DNA from: Tetranychus cinnabarinus
Lineage: Eukaryota; Arthropoda; Arachnida; Trombidiformes; Tetranychidae
Reading direction: 5' to 3'
Assembly: GCA_022266195.1 (NCBI GenBank)
Contig: WHVY01000001.1
Span: 9,300,001-9,364,000, forward strand
Length of the DNA: 64,000 bases
Positions 33,474-44,847 of this stretch are shown here, one piece after another (the first letter of the stretch is position 1; the number at the start of each line of letters is the position of its first letter). The position numbers and the translations under genes are program-made. Under the pieces are notes generated by a model. It ran no database searches, was not told the DNA's origin, and saw only the letters and a program-made list of their open reading frames with translations.

Positions 33474-34300
33474 CATAGCTGATAATTCTTCAGATAATGG
33501 TATCCATTCGGTTCCACCATTTTTAGAAGGATAACTGTAAGAAACAAAAATTATTTTTCTTTTGAAAACTAAATCTTGGTAAAAAAAAATTGTCAAAATT
33601 AAATTAGCTCACCCAAATTCACAAAAATATTTTCATCATTCCACGTCTCAAATCAGCATCTTTTTGTGAATAGCCTGGTGCAACCAAAGGATAACCAGAA
33701 ACATTAGGAAGTTCAGCACCATGACAGGTACCCATCCAAGGAGTTACCTCCACTCTTATTAGCTTTTAATGCGTATTTCAAACCAAAAATATAAGTTGGA
33801 CAAAGTAAATTTGAATCACTGTTAGCCTTTTCAATTTGAGATCTTAAATAATTTGAATCATTGGTTGGAGGACCAAAGTACAGTTCGCTGTAAAAGTCTA
33901 GTGATTCTCTTTGGAAAATAAGGGAAAGATAGACAAGCGCCTTTTGGTAGTCCAGTGGAGCCGGTACTAGTGGATTGCATTGTTTTGAATCAAGAGCTGC
34001 CATGAAGATGGAGAACTCGTTTTTTCATTACCAAGTAAGAGGCCGAACGCATTATCGAACAAGCTTTCTAAACCTAAAAAGCCCATCTGATTGGTTATCA
34101 ATGATTTCGGACACGGGGAGTCCTTGAGACATTTAAGGATGTCAGTTGTGTTGGCACATGAGGTTCGGTTGAGTACAATAAAGGCAATCTAAATCATCTC
34201 TTGGGTTCATAATTATTCCTGACTCAAGGACTCCTTGAGACATATGAAAAATCAAAGCATAGATAGTACCAGAAGCTGAGAAAAACGCGTTTGAATTTCG
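33474..34300 (-). pseudogene. Carboxyl/cholinesterase pseudogene fragment
   Basis: Minus-strand remnants in gene order of a carboxylesterase. First comes SGTIYALIFHMSQGVLESGI, like the region after the nucleophile elbow. Then DILKCLKDSP, then FQRESLDFYSELYFGPPTND with LLCPTYIFGLKYALKANK. Then WMGTCHGAELPNVSGYPLVA, the conserved block containing the catalytic His, and finally YPSKNGGTEWIPLSEELSAM ending in a stop near 33474. Several frameshifts and stops separate them, and one GT-AG intron (about 33604-33536) is still recognisable, so this is a decayed genomic copy rather than a retrocopy. The N-terminal half with the GxSxG nucleophile is absent. Carboxylesterases are an expanded detoxification family in spider mites. 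Confidence 0.8.
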
Positions 34301-34497
34301 AACTTTGACCTTGATTTTCTAAAAAACTGCTGATCACAGAGGAAAAATTCTCGCATAAAAAGTATTTTCATTTTAGCCCCTATCAGCCTACGAAGTCTGA
34401 GAGCTTAACTCAAAAGTGAGAATTTGCGACCATAGTCCTTTAAAGAAAAATCCGCAATTCATTTAAAAGTGAATTCAACTTCCAATTGATGGCTTTA

Positions 34498-34694
34498 TAA
34501 TAAAAACTTGTTTCTATTAAGGAAATTGAATATTTTCAAACAGTTAGTCCATTTGAAATGAATTGTTGAGGGAATTTGAAAGTGATTAGAGACAAGTTTA
34601 ACCTCCATCTTAGTTGTCATGAATAAAAAGATTAGCTGAAGATGATTAGATAATGAGATGCAAAAAGGCTGAGTAAAAGCATAAAAGCAGTTGA
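34498..34694 (+). repeat. Right copy of the ~200-bp direct repeat
   Basis: Same orientation as 30994-31195. This copy continues beyond AGCAGTTGA into unrelated sequence (TGGTTAAATTG), whereas the left copy continues into HSP70 homology. Confidence 0.85.
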
Positions 34695-36326
34695 TGGTTA
34701 AATTGAATAAAGCTTGTATTATGGTGAAAATATCGAGTTTATGATAAAAGTTAAATTTAAGGAAACGTATAAAAATAATTTGATATGTATTGAGAATTAA
34801 CCAGAGAGAGAGATGATGATAAACCCAAAAAGAGAGAGAAAGAAAGACTAGAAATGGTTGTGAAGGTCCCAAAGAAAGTAAGTGTTGTGTTATGATGAAG
34901 AAAAGAAAGAGAGAAAGAAGAGAAAGACTGGGATGGAAGATTGACTAAAAAATCGATAATATAACCTCTCGCTGTTAGGTTTTTGGTTCAAGAGTGGTTC
35001 TCATTATTATCATCAGTAGTATTGTTCAACCTCTCTCACTCTCTCTTTCTCTATATCTTCATATATCATCCATGGTCTCTTTATTTCTCTGTCTTCATCA
35101 TCTCAAATCTGTCTTCTTTCCCTTGGTTAACAACTTAGACTATAAGAAAATAAGTGTTGATATTTATTTATTGGGATTTAAACTGATATACATTTTGGCT
35201 TTCCTTTTGTTTCCAATCCTGATCCTTTAACCAGAATAGTAACACTTTTCAACTCATCATCTATCCATTACTGCGTAAGTTAACCTTTAATTTATATCTC
35301 AACCTAAACCCATTTTTAATTTTTTCACCTCCATTAACACACATTAGTTATTATCTAAAAATAATCTCCATCCCAGGAACCATTCCATGTTCAACTACAT
35401 CCCTACTGAACCTCTAACAATCTGTCTTTCTTGCCTTTCGATTCCTCTCCCAATAACTCCTCATTATTGACCTTTCTCTCTATTTTTGACCATTTTTTGT
35501 ACATATTCATGATTAGCCCCTACTTACCACTTACCTACCTAATCTACCTTTCTTAATTATCTTCATTATCTATTGTTTTCTAATTGATTTTATTATTTCT
35601 ATCCATGTACGAGATTCAACAATTTAACCTCTAAACCTCACTCCATCTTCAACTCATTGCTTTCACTTTTCTTGTTACATTTCAATTCTGTTTCTCCGTT
35701 TTTGTTTTGATTATTGCAAATTCTGCTTATCATTTATATTATGTTATAATGCTTTTTATTAATTTCAAATCCATGTAATTATGTAAACTATTCATTATTT
35801 TTATTATTATTAAGTTTATATTAATAAATCCTGGAATCAAATTGTATTAAAATCTGTTTCTTTCTTCTATCCTTTCTCCATATTTATCTTTCTCTTTCTC
35901 TCTTTCTTTGTTTGATCTTCTGCCTCTCTGTTTATTCCGGTTGATCGATTTTATTTTTTTTTATACTTTCATTTTTATTTAATAAAACCTATTTATACCC
36001 AATTTATTATTTGATTAAGTTATGTTTATAACCTGCAATTGATATTTGATAAAACCAAGAGTTTATTTTTAAATCTAGTGATTATCGTTTGGTATAATTT
36101 CAGATGAAAACAAATCTGCTTCATTGTATTTACTTTGGCAATCAATACTCGTCTTTGGGATCCATTTGCTCGTCATAGGCTCTCTTCAGTCTACAAATTA
36201 ACCAAATTGTATTGATTTTAAATCAATTTATTCTTCAGTGATTAACCTATTGAAAGTGGAAAATTTTACTCTATTGTATCAAACTGTATATTGGCCATTC
36301 GACTTATAAATGCAATAGGCGATTGT
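34695..36326. other. Long upstream region of the zinc-finger gene
   Basis: AT-rich with C/T runs on the plus strand (35027-35060 CTCTCTCACTCTCTCTTTCT and about 35880-35940), typical of leaders in this window. Probably contains the transcription start and one or more 5' UTR introns of the gene starting at 36665. No separate gene recognised. Confidence 0.4.
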
Positions 36327-36659
36327 ATGCCCTTTCCAGACGAGTGTAAACCGATTCAATTTAACCAGCTGATTAACCTAGATTGTACGCTTGTTTGGAC
36401 TAATTGTGATATTTATGATGGTCAAGCCAATGATTTGGGAAGCTGTTTTGAAACAAAAGTCCTGATGTACAATCACCTTGTTGTTCCAGTTGTTGAGAAA
36501 CTCGATTATTCAAACTCATCGCCATTAAACTGGTTAACGGTTTACCCTAAGGATAAGCAGCTAAACCTTTCATTTGTATTGAATTGGATTGGGAAGGAGA
36601 ACCAAGACGAAGAAGACAAAGAAATTGCTAAATTCAATCTTATTGAAGATCAATTTTGA
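36327..36659 (+). CDS. Long upstream ORF of the zinc-finger gene (110 codons)
   Basis: Frame from the ATG at 36327 to TGA at 36659, in a different phase from the zinc-finger ORF, whose ATG is at 36665, only 5 nt after this stop. The peptide (MPFPDECKPIQFNQLINLDC ... LNWIGKENQDEEDKEIAKFN) has balanced, protein-like composition, including Cys and Trp, and the frame is open further upstream to 36291 without an ATG. I recognise no family. It could be a translated uORF that forces reinitiation, a separate cistron, the true N-terminus of the zinc-finger protein joined by splicing, or a frameshift in the sequence. Confidence 0.45.
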   Translation: MPFPDECKPIQFNQLINLDCTLVWTNCDIYDGQANDLGSCFETKVLMYNHLVVPVVEKLDYSNSSPLNWLTVYPKDKQLNLSFVLNWIGKENQDEEDKEIAKFNLIEDQF

Positions 36660-36664
36660 CGACA

Positions 36665-39600
36665 ATGAACAATCTAGATGAAGATGTTAGTTGTTTAAGT
36701 TCAAGTAGTCTAGTAGAGAATGAGGTGATTGTTATAAATGGTAAAATCAAGCCCATCAGTTTATCTGACTCCTGCAGTATTAAATTGGAAGATTCTGGGA
36801 GTGTTGTTGATCAAAATCACCACCACTCATCTCATACCATAATCAATCAACATTCCGGACTTGGTTTGATTTCAACTAGTCAACAATTTCGCCGCAATTC
36901 TCACCTTACCCTTGCAAGTGATTTCATTACCGATTCCAACAATAATCATGCTAACCTAAATTCAACCCTCATCCATACCAATAATAGTAATAATAATAGT
37001 AATAATATAATCAGTAATAATAATCTCCACAATAATAGTAGTAATAATAATAGTGTTATTGGCCAGTCAAATGGTAAAGTAAGCGTGCAATACATTAATG
37101 TCTCTTATCATCCGACCACTGGTTTGTCAAATTGTTCAACGGTTACATCTAACCCTGCTGTTTCAACATTAGTATCATCATCGTCATCAAATTACAAAAA
37201 TGATGGTCCAATGTTGCATCCATCAACAATTAAATTGGAACCTCTTGATATTTCAGATAAGGTGGGCTTCAATTCAATCACAACCACAACAGTCACAACC
37301 ACGTCTAATTCATCCATTAAATTGGAATCACCCTGTGAAACCAACAAAGGATCTTCATCTCATTTAGACGATTGTTTCATCTCTTGTCCAGTCGTAGTTG
37401 ATGATTTAGAGGTTAACTCTTCGGTCGTTAAAGCAAACCTCTCTCTGTCTCATTCCCATCACAGCCTCAATTCCCATCTTCACCACCATTCACACCACCA
37501 TCACCACTCTCACCATACAAACCATCAAAGAATCTTAATCAGTCCAACCGATTTCCTAAGCTTAAACGAAGAGCCGTCATCAGTTGTTTCCGCAGTCAAG
37601 AAGGATGTTAACCTGTCAACAAGTCGTTTAGAGATAATTAAAAAGTCAAATGATACTCATGAGTTAACCGTTAGCTTGGATCGTTATTGTGAATCGCCGT
37701 TTCTCATTGATTCTCATCGAGAAATCCATTTGATTAGTGATGATGATGCCTCCAATACAGAGCGAGCATCCCGCTTATCAGAGACTCATGAGGAGATAGC
37801 ACCTGAAGACCTTTTTGCTTCAACATTGGCTGATGATCAACATAACGTGATTAGAGAAGTAGTTATAACACCCATTGAGTCTGATACCAATTCCCGTGCA
37901 ACACCCACAGCATTAATTATAACCAAAACCTCTTCATCGTCATGTTTACACTCTCCTATTGCTTGTTCATCTCCGTCACTCTCATCATCAGCGCTTTCAT
38001 CAGTTTCATCCTCAATTTCCTCCTCTTCTCCATCCCTATTAACTTCAACTACAGTTACTGATGGACTTTGCCATAATGTTCCGGTAACATCAACTTCAAT
38101 GATAAATGGATTCGACTTGGCTCTGGTTAAAGAGGAAAAATTTGACGAAGAAAGTGTTGAACAAATGATTGTTGAAGATGGAACAGTTGACAATGATCCG
38201 ATAATAGTGAACGGCATTGTAAACGATGATGATGATGTTGATCTATTAAACAATGAATCTCGATCAGCGTCCACATCTACTGTAACTACTTTTAGCGTTC
38301 TCAATACACTTCACAATAACAGCTCAATTAGGTTAACTCCTGAAGAGACTAGTTCCTCTTTGGAACTACGTACAACTTCACTTACCGATAAAATTACCAC
38401 CATTCCATTACAATCGTCGTCCTCTTCATCATCCTCTTCTCTCACCTCATCATCACCACCCAATTTAATGGTCCAAATACCTTCTTTCTCTCACTTTGGA
38501 AAACAGCAAACCTCTGGTTCTAATTCTGGTTCTTCACTTGTTCAAATCACTCTTCCACCAACTCCAACCTCATCAATAGCCACAACTCCACCTACACCAA
38601 CATCAACTTGCTTAACTCCCATTTTATCCTCTAGTAACTCTGTTGGACTGACATCATCTTCACCACCATCATCACTATCATCCTCTTCACCCTCTTCTAC
38701 TTCGACTGGTCTTATTCCTATTACAACATCTTCATCTACATTATCTTCAACTAGTCCAGTGAACAAATGCAAAAGTAACCTCATCAACAGTAACAATCCT
38801 GCTAATCAAAATGCATCATCTTCTTCCAATTCATCAACTTCATCATCATCTTCACCCCTCTCTTCAACATCTTCTACCGCAAATGTAACCCTTCCTTTGA
38901 CTCCTTTAGATATCAAAATACTTCCCGGAGGTTTGTTACAATTTGCAGCCAATGTCGCAGCTGTTTTCCCTTCCTCCACAATCCTTCAAAAACAATTAGC
39001 CCTGCAGTTGCTTCGAGAAGATGGAACCTCAATCATACTGCCTCTAACTACTAGAAGTGGCGATTCGAACAGTACAACCATTAATTCAGCATTTTCCGCT
39101 AATAACTCTGGCAACTCTGGTAACACTGGATCTGCAACTAGTACTGTTAATCACAGTATGCAAACTAATAGCAATACGAAGACTACTACTGTGTCAGTAT
39201 TGGGAAACAGTTCAGCAACTATTGGAGGTGCAAGAAGCGGAGGAATCGTGGTTGCAAGTTTGGGCAGTGGAGGAGGAAACCTGACTGAAACAATACCTTC
39301 AATTTCAACTAGTCATATTTCGCTGTCGAATGAGCGTCTCGAACAAACCCAGCAACAGACAATTGTTGCAACAACAATTAGAGATCCAATCAACAGTACT
39401 AAATTGTTGACATCTACTGAAACTGGCCAAAATCCTGAAATCGATCGACCTTTCAAATGTGAATTGTGCAATTCAACCTTTACCCGGCTTGGTAATTATA
39501 CCAGACACAAGAAAATCCATTCTCTCCCTTCAAAGGCAAGTTAAAAATAAGCCATAAAATGGTCTATATAAAGTAATCAACATCATACTAATTAATTTAC

Positions 39601-40365
39601 TAAATCATAATTTTCTTCACCCAACAAATCAAACAACAAGTCAACATTGACCATCATTTATATCTTTTTGATCATAATTTGGTCATCACTTTCCATAGGA
39701 AAAGGTTATAATTATAGTCTAAACATTTTTCTTATCTTTTTCAATCTACAGGAAGATCAGAGGTTTCGATGCGATATTTGCGGTAAATCTTTCATTCAAA
39801 GATGTGATCTTGCCCGCCACTTACATATTCATCGTGGCACTGAGCCTCATCGATGTTCCCAATGTGGGAAGGGTTATATTAGGCACAGTGATTTAGTTAC
39901 ACATCAACGATTCCACAATAAAGAGAAACCCTTTGCATGTCCTCATTGTTCAAAAGGATTTTGCCAAAGAGGTGAGTTAATTAACAGACTTCACTTTATC
40001 TCTCATTGTTTCTCTTTCCTATTCAATCAATACATCTTGCAGCCTTTTAGCAATCAATTATTTCCTTCAATCTCGACGACCTTCCATGTAAAAATTTTCT
40101 TAGTCAATAAAAGCTTACATGTATTGATGATCTGCAGTCAATGTATATATTGAATAGCACATTGTATTGATGTTAACAATTGATTAATTCATTCTTTCTT
40201 AAACTCTATTTTTTTATCTTCGCAGGAGATCTTAATCGCCATCTTCGTTCAATCCACTTGCAACTCAAGCCAATCCTTTGTTCACATTGTCATAAAAAGT
40301 TCGCCAAAGAGGAAACACTTTTACGCCACATTAATGCCAATCATAGGGATACCGTGGTTACTTAG
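36665..40365 (+). CDS. C2H2 zinc-finger transcription factor, five fingers
   Basis: Three exons, 36665-39535, 39752-39971 and 40226-40365, encode about 1,076 residues. The first ~935 residues are low complexity: Asn runs, a His-rich patch near residue 270 (HHHSHHHHHSHHTNHQ), and many Ser/Thr/Pro runs. Five C-terminal C2H2 fingers follow: CELCNSTFTRLGNYTRHKKI, CDICGKSFIQRCDLARHLHI, CSQCGKGYIRHSDLVTHQRF, CPHCSKGFCQRGDLNRHLRS and CSHCHKKFAKEETLLRHINA. Intron 1 appears to use a GC donor (AAAG|GCAAGT), because no GT site preserves the finger frame. Finger 4 is split by intron 2. DNA-binding regulator by architecture; the orthologue is not identified. A long uORF ends 5 nt before the chosen ATG. 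Confidence 0.88.
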
Positions 40366-41177
40366 TTAACCATTTAAACCTTAATTTTTCTTGCCTATTT
40401 TTCAATGTATAACTTCGTGCGACACAAACATATCTTTTCTTCTTCGATTAACTTAACAATTTATTTTAACTTTTGACCTTCTCTTTCTCTGGACATTCCA
40501 ATCGAACATTCGGAATTCAATTTTACTCTCAACAAAACGTAACCTTAACTCTTTCATTCAATCCTTTCCTTCTAATTTGGAAACTCTCAAATGTTGTTAA
40601 AAACAAAATTGTGTTTCTCATCTTTTACTTCCTTTCTCTTTCATACTCTTTGTCTAACTCTTTTTATAGATTAATCAGTTTTTTGGCCCTGTTTTGCAAT
40701 TAAAATTCACCAAAAATGAAACTTACATTTGTTAGCCATTTCAATTTAATGGTAAATAATCTGATCAAAATGATCTCAATCAATAACCGAGTCGAGTTGG
40801 CTACGTGCCATGAACACAATGTATACAATATGAGATAAAATACAAGGGATAGGATAATTAAATTGGAATACAATCAAAATATAGTAACTTTGGTTGGTTT
40901 TTTATTTTTTGTTTTATTCATAATAAAATTGGAAATTTTGGGTTCAAGCTGAAGTACCATTTCAAAAATAATTAATATTACATTCTAATTTCATGAAATA
41001 ATTTACATATTTGAGGACATTAGTCGTTAGAAAATTAATTTACTTTTAATCTCTTTATTGGTACACGCAATTAGTTACTTTGTATTTAAACTGGCACTAT
41101 CTTCAATAAAAGCTAAAACCTAAAATGCCGCGTTAAAACAGCTGTTTCTCATGTGTGTTTTTGTTTTTTTTGCAATC
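40366..41177. other. Zinc-finger 3' UTR and WRAP53 upstream region
   Basis: AT-rich; a plus-strand frame at 40473-40703 has no protein-like features. No other element recognised. Confidence 0.4.
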
Positions 41178-42467
41178 ATGGATGTTGACGATTTGTCTCT
41201 TTCATTTGAAAATGTTAATTACGTGCCTGTCTCAGGTTTTGATTATGATTTCTCAAAACCGCTAATACAACTCAAGTCAGTTACAAAACCATATCAATCA
41301 CCAAAAAATTACTTAAAAGGATGTAAGTGGTCTACCGATGGATCATGTTTTTTAACCAATAGTGAAGACAAAGTGTTGAGGATTTACAATCTACCCAATG
41401 AAATATATTCAACTCCATTGAATGAGATAAAATGTAGTTCTGATGAGCAACAATCAGCAATTTCACCAGTATTAGAGATGAAATCAAATGAACTGATCTA
41501 TGATTATGCTTGGTTTCCCATGATGAATTCACTTGACCCTACAACATGTTTCTTTCTCACCACAACTCGAGATAATCCAATTCATCTTTGGGATGCTTAT
41601 ACTGGGAAAATCGCTGCTGTCTATAAATCTTACAATCATCTTGATGAAATTGTCTCAGCTTATTCTGTTTGTTTTAGTCCAGATGGAGAAAAAATTTACG
41701 CTGGATTCAAAAAAGGAATTCGCGTTTTCAACACACGCAATCCTGGCCGAGATTGTGAAGAAAGATTGACCTATGTTGATGGTGGTGGACAACATGGTAT
41801 TATCTCGTGTATAACTGTTAATCCTGTTCGACCAGAAATTTATGCAGCTGGTTCTTACTCGAAGCAGATAGGTCTTTATGAAGAACCAACTGGTGAACCA
41901 ATTTGTATATTAGAAGGCCAACGAGGAGGCTTAACTCATTTAATGTTTTCACCTGATGGAACCAGATTGTACAGTGGAGCTCGAAGAGATGGGGAAATCC
42001 TTTGTTGGGATATGCGAAAATTAAGCACCATCTTGTTTACAATGAAAAGAACCGTAACAACACATCAAAGAGTATACTTTGATATTTCCTCTGATGGTAA
42101 TTTATTGGTTTCTGGTAGTGATGATGGAATGGTAATATTTTGGAATACAAATCAACTTGATAACAAACAAAATGGATATCTTGAGCCAATTAAAAAAACT
42201 GAAGCCCACAATGAAAGTGTCAATGGAGTTAGTTTACATCCAACTCTCCCATTAATGGTTACTTCATCTGGTCAGCGGAGATTACCAGAAACTACTGAAT
42301 CGGATGATGAAGACCATCATTTTGTTTCATCAGTGAATTTCGATAATTCTGCTAAAATTTGGATGATTCCGATTGTATCAATCACAGAGGACGATGAAGT
42401 GGACAACCCAGAAGTTACAAATGATTTTAAAGAAAATGAATCGACGGATGACATTAAAAATTCTTAA
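41178..42467 (+). CDS. WRAP53: WRAP53/TCAB1, telomerase Cajal body protein
   Basis: Single-exon frame of 429 residues from MDVDD; an ATG nine codons upstream (41151) adds only a hydrophobic stub, so the later one is preferred. Family blocks in order: NYLKGCKWSTDGSCFLTNSE with LRIYNLP, ELIYDYAWFPMM, NPIHLWDAYTGKIAAVYKSY with NHLDEI, PGRDCEERLTY, GIISCITVNP, LICWDMRKL-type blade (EILCWDMRKL), THQRVYFDISSDGNLLVSGS and VNGVSLHPTLPLMVTSSGQR. These are the WD40 blades of WRAP53, which binds CAB boxes of scaRNAs and, in vertebrates, telomerase RNA. The vertebrate N-terminal extension is short here and the tail is acidic. Confidence 0.94.
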   Translation: MDVDDLSLSFENVNYVPVSGFDYDFSKPLIQLKSVTKPYQSPKNYLKGCKWSTDGSCFLTNSEDKVLRIYNLPNEIYSTPLNEIKCSSDEQQSAISPVLEMKSNELIYDYAWFPMMNSLDPTTCFFLTTTRDNPIHLWDAYTGKIAAVYKSYNHLDEIVSAYSVCFSPDGEKIYAGFKKGIRVFNTRNPGRDCEERLTYVDGGGQHGIISCITVNPVRPEIYAAGSYSKQIGLYEEPTGEPICILEGQRGGLTHLMFSPDGTRLYSGARRDGEILCWDMRKLSTILFTMKRTVTTHQRVYFDISSDGNLLVSGSDDGMVIFWNTNQLDNKQNGYLEPIKKTEAHNESVNGVSLHPTLPLMVTSSGQRRLPETTESDDEDHHFVSSVNFDNSAKIWMIPIVSITEDDEVDNPEVTNDFKENESTDDIKNS

Positions 42468-42572
42468 CTTTATGATTCAACTCCTAATTTCACGATTCTC
42501 TTTGCCATTCTCGATCATTTCCATCCATCTTTTAACATCATAAAAAAATAAAAATCCTTCTTGGACAAAGTC

Positions 42573-43227
42573 TCATAAGTCAAATGACTTGGGTTCAATA
42601 GGTTGTAGCATCGATTTGTTGACTTGCAAAATTCTATCGATATGCTGAAAATCAAAATACAAAAGTTAAGTTAGAATTGAATTTGTCAGAACATTTAAGT
42701 ATTAATAATAACGAATAAGTAAATTACCGTTTCCGTATTCCCTATTGCATGTTCATGGTTGGCAAATGTTTTAGTACATTGGGACAGTAACTATGAAGGT
42801 AAAAAGTATAAATGTGAGCTTTTAATAAAAATAGTATCAATAGTTAGCAAAAGCGAAAAATACTTTAATTATAAAACATTTTAATCACTGATAAAACTAA
42901 TAAGACTCACTTAAACTGAATAACATGAGATAAAGGAATATTATTTGGGTGTAAATATTTGGGATACAACATTGACAAACAGTAATCTTTGTCAAACGTT
43001 GGCAGTTACAGTGAAATTTGGAAAATTATTTTAAATTCAGTAATAGTGATCCATTAAACTATAAACCCTGTAAATAGATATAAATGGTGTATATTTACCT
43101 CAGGTGTTTTCGATCCTCTGACAATTTGACGGACCAGCGAACCCCAATTGTTGATATTTCCATTTAATCTTTCGATCAGTCGTTTCTTAGTTTCAATAAA
43201 AAGAGCACGAGTATCATTTGAACTCAT
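42573..43227 (-). CDS. BORCS7: BLOC-1-related complex subunit 7 (BORCS7)
   Basis: Three short exons, 43227-43099, 42790-42728 and 42644-42573, phase 0 throughout, encode 87 residues. The central segment LVRQIVRGSKTPELLSQCTK followed by FANHEHAIGNTETHIDRILQ follows human BORCS7 (ALTKQVLKGSRSSELLGQAA, then a helix with EDAILHSEDSL). BORCS7 belongs to BORC, an eight-subunit complex on lysosomes that recruits Arl8 and kinesin for outward lysosome movement. Almost entirely helical, no membrane segment. The length is slightly below the human 105-106 residues. It is too short per exon to be obvious from frames alone; the splice sites are all GT-AG. Its 3' end faces WRAP53 about 100 bp away. Confidence 0.83.
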
Positions 43228-44103
43228 AATTATAATAAAAAAGTGTTGTGAATAAATTAAAAGATAGAGTTAAATAAGAAGATTGGAAATTCAAATGCTT
43301 TGAGTAAAAACTGCCTTGTTTATACTTTACAGCTGATTAACTTGTCAAATGCATCTGAAAGCGGTTGTTTGAAACTTCTTTCAACCTTCATTAAAAAGAT
43401 CGCTTTCGACATTTCGCAAATCTCCGTTTCGATTTTAAGATAAAACAAAGTGCTTGAAATTAATTAAAAGGAGATATAACCATTTTAATTTCTGATTTAA
43501 TTCTGATTTCTCTTTTCTAAAAAAACAAAATTAATCTCCAGCTTTCAATTTAAACATTTAATTTTCTATTTAGTCTTAGCTGAACTCATTAGACAAAACT
43601 TATGATTTAGAATAGATCTAGGAATTAATTTTCTTTTTTTATCAAACAGATCGACATGATTAATGAATTAACCGTCTTTTAAATTGTTTAAAAAATTTTC
43701 TTTCCATTTCATAATAACCGCGCTTTTAGGTAACAGTTTTTACCAAACCTTTTTCTCTCTTTACTCACTAATCGTTTAAGCAAAACATTCAACTCGTCAA
43801 AAATCCCTTAAGGTGAGATTATACTTTTCATTTAATTAATTCTGCTATCTTTATTATATTAATGTTTGGCTAATCTAATGAATTGTTAATTTCTTGTTCC
43901 TTGTGTTAAAGTTAAATTAACAATAAACCTTATTCCATAGAAACCATCTCCAATTCAACCCGGACTTGCTTTATTTTTTGTTTATGTTTACATTGAACAA
44001 CAACTAATCTATTTCATTCTCTATTTTCCACTTTCTTATTATTTCTTCTTATCGATTATATTGTTGTTATTAAGATTACATTTTTATCACTGGTCAGACT
44101 AAA
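43228..44103. other. Intergenic, divergent promoters of BORCS7 and UBE2J2
   Basis: AT-rich. A possible leader intron starts at GGTGAGATTA near 43812. Nothing else recognised. Confidence 0.4.
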
Positions 44104-44847
44104 ATGAGTGGAAGCAGCATTAAAAACCGTTCAATAACGTCTACTCAAAGACTGAAACGAGACTATTTAAAGATTTTGAAAGATCCTGTTCCTTATGTAT
44201 CTGCTCACCCTCTTCCTGATAATATTTTAGAGTGGAATTATGTTATCCGTGGACCTGAAGGAACACCTTATGAAAACGGTATTTATCATGGTAAACTGCG
44301 ATTCCCAGCTGACTTTCCGTTTAAGCCACCAACTATTTTAATGTTAACTCCCAGTGGACGTTTCAAGTGTAACACTCGACTGTGTTTATCTATATCGGAT
44401 TTTCATCCAAACACATGGAACCCTACCTGGAGTGCTTCAACAATTTTGACCGGCTTATTGAGCTTCATGTTAGAAAAAAATCCAACCATGGGCAGCATTG
44501 ATACACCAGATTGGAAGAAAAGATGTTTAGCCAGGGAAAGCTGGGCATTCAATTTAAATAACAACGAATTCTGCCAATTATTTCCAGAGCTTGCAGAAGA
44601 GGCTCGTGAACGTATCCAAAAAGAACAGCAGCAACAATCTGCTGACGCCCTAACCTCAGTCTCTGAACGAGTTGCTGGTTTAAGAAGTTCAATAGGATCA
44701 ACTGCGGCAGGATTAAGAGCTGAAAATGGTTCCCTTACCGGTGCCTTGACCAATATCGGAGTTGTAATAGGTTTTATTGCATTTATTTATACTGCCAGAT
44801 ATGTTTTAAGAGCTTTAAGTGCAGCTGACCATGATCCGTCCTCCTAA
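44104..44847 (+). CDS. UBE2J2: Ubiquitin-conjugating enzyme E2 J2 (Ubc6-type)
   Basis: Single-exon frame of 247 residues. The UBC fold spans about residues 14-150, with RLKRDYLKILKDPVPYVSAH, LEWNYVIRGPEGTPYENGIY and the catalytic Cys94 in GRFKCNTRLCLSISDFHPNT, the same position as in human UBE2J2. The non-canonical active site lacks the usual HPN ahead of the Cys, as in other Ubc6 enzymes. The C-terminus is a single tail-anchor helix (NIGVVIGFIAFIYTARYVLR). The enzyme supplies ubiquitin for ER-associated degradation with ER-membrane E3s. Complete. Confidence 0.95.
   Translation: MSGSSIKNRSITSTQRLKRDYLKILKDPVPYVSAHPLPDNILEWNYVIRGPEGTPYENGIYHGKLRFPADFPFKPPTILMLTPSGRFKCNTRLCLSISDFHPNTWNPTWSASTILTGLLSFMLEKNPTMGSIDTPDWKKRCLARESWAFNLNNNEFCQLFPELAEEARERIQKEQQQQSADALTSVSERVAGLRSSIGSTAAGLRAENGSLTGALTNIGVVIGFIAFIYTARYVLRALSAADHDPSS

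Noticed and set aside
30994..34694. Direct repeats as LTRs of a retrotransposon
   Set aside because: They lack TG...CA ends and enclose no gag or pol sequence, only host gene relics.
37837..38796. Antisense frames opposite the Ser/Thr-rich part of the zinc-finger gene
   Set aside because: Low-complexity codons on one strand create open frames on the other; no support.
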